From contig CALARR010000122.1 in NCBI GenBank assembly GCA_937889015.1, positions 1 through 5,875 on the forward strand: a stretch of 5,875 nucleotides of DNA, given 5' to 3'. This document shows positions 5,574 through 5,875 of this stretch, piece by piece; the first letter of the stretch is position 1; each line of letters begins with the position of its first letter. The stretch comes from an uncultured Planctomycetales bacterium (GTDB lineage Bacteria; Planctomycetota; Planctomycetia; Pirellulales; Thermoguttaceae). Position numbers and translations under genes: made by a program. The notes below the pieces were generated by a model, which was not told the DNA's origin, did not search any database, and saw only the letters and a list, made by a program, of their open reading frames with translations.

Positions 5574-5787
5574 GCCGCCGGCCTCGCGCCACAACGAGCG
5601 CCGCCATGACTGTTACCATTGCGCAACATCACTGCCAGACGCCCTCGCACACACAGCTAGTCTGCCACAAGTCAGCCACTGGTAGACGTGCGGGGCACCC
5701 TGGCCAATACAGAAGAATACGTCCCACGCGCGACCGCTCCTTTCTCGTCAGCGGGCAGCAGTCCCAGGCGAGCCGCACTTTGTCCCC
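5574..5787. other. Non-coding downstream region
   Basis: This is 214 bp of unique sequence between the last gene and the right-hand repeats. The only clear structure is the stem at 5660-5687. A plus-strand frame from ATG 5607 stays open into the tandem repeat, but its translation is low-complexity and basic, so I do not call it a gene. No intrinsic terminator with a T-run is visible. Confidence 0.6.
5660..5687 (+). repeat. Inverted repeat downstream of the operon
   Basis: GTCTGCCA (5660-5667) pairs with TGGTAGAC (5680-5687) over 8 bp, with one G-T pair and a 12-nt loop. It lies 87 nt past the last stop codon. There is no T-run, so it could be a 3' mRNA structure or a remnant of a dispersed repeat rather than a terminator. 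Confidence 0.5.
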
Positions 5788-5819
5788 TCCTTCCTTCGTG
5801 CCCGTGGTGCCTTTGTGGT
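5788..5819 (+). repeat. 32-bp dispersed 'cgtggt' repeat, right copy
   Basis: This is identical to 204-235 and in the same orientation. It marks the right boundary of the unique gene-bearing segment and leads directly into the tandem array, without the 55 bp that separate the two elements on the left. Confidence 0.85.
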
Positions 5820-5820
5820 T

Positions 5821-5875
5821 CCGCAACGCGAGCCACCGCAACGCGAGCCACCGCAACGCGAGCCACCGCAACGCG
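5821..5875 (+). repeat. 15-bp tandem repeat array, cut by window end
   Basis: A partial unit is followed by units of gccaccgcaacgcga starting at 5832, 5847 and 5862. The last is cut after 14 bases at the window end. Only the 15-bp variant occurs here. On the left the array continues into a hairpin at the equivalent point, so a similar structure may lie just outside. Confidence 0.93.

Noticed and set aside
616..5787. Composite transposon or integron cassette
   Set aside because: No transposase or integrase gene, no terminal inverted repeats and no recognisable target-site duplication were found. The flanking repeats are direct and array-like, so only the milder 'array-interrupting cassette' idea is kept.
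5629..5871. Minus-strand open frame (80 aa) starting in the right tandem array
   Set aside because: It begins with repeated RWLAL units encoded by the array and runs through the dispersed repeat (NHKGTTGTK). This is a known type of spurious frame over cacgaagg-like repeats.
5607..5875. Plus-strand frame open from ATG 5607 to the window end
   Set aside because: It has no Shine-Dalgarno, reads into the tandem repeat as repeated NASHR, and has basic low-complexity composition.

Overview
The window most likely comes from a planctomycete, perhaps a Pirellulales-type genome. This is inferred from the high GC content and from the gene set: a XylR-like regulator divergent from a Gfo/Idh/MocA oxidoreductase and a secreted beta-helix glycosidase. 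Intergenic space packed with structured dispersed repeats also fits. No 16S or other marker gene is present, so the taxonomy is a suggestion only.

Layout. Bases 1-673 hold no convincing gene. They contain a 192-bp perfect direct repeat (1-192 and 424-615, period 423 bp). Between the copies lie a 'cgtggt'-type dispersed repeat, a 15/16-bp tandem array and two adjacent perfect hairpins. Each 192-bp copy also carries a canonical G-quadruplex motif on the minus strand. Bases 674-1873 (minus strand) encode a XylR-like AraC-family regulator that probably starts at a GTG. A 243-bp divergent intergenic region follows, with candidate operator half-sites 21 bp apart, a -10-like element and a hairpin in the presumed 5' leader. 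On the plus strand come a Gfo/Idh/MocA oxidoreductase (2117-3232), a secreted right-handed beta-helix protein resembling GH49 dextranases (3394-5004), and a small secreted protein of unknown function (5034-5573). After a 214-bp non-coding stretch, the same dispersed and tandem repeats return at 5788-5875.

Working model (inference). The regulator senses a sugar or sugar derivative through its LacI-type domain and activates the divergent operon. The exported beta-helix enzyme acts on a polysaccharide or oligosaccharide. The cytoplasmic NAD(P)-dependent oxidoreductase processes a released sugar. The small secreted protein may assist outside the cell. The substrate cannot be deduced from sequence. 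Both presumed enzymes depart from their family motifs: TVP replaces the EKP motif in the oxidoreductase, and the glycosidase has DT where GH49 has the DD pair. They may therefore form an atypical pathway.

The four-gene block 616-5787 sits between repeats in the same order and orientation as they occur within the left array, as if it interrupts a longer repeat array. Both window ends lie inside repeats, so the sequence may also be a contig broken at repeats. No transposase, integrase, tRNA, rRNA or CRISPR array was seen.
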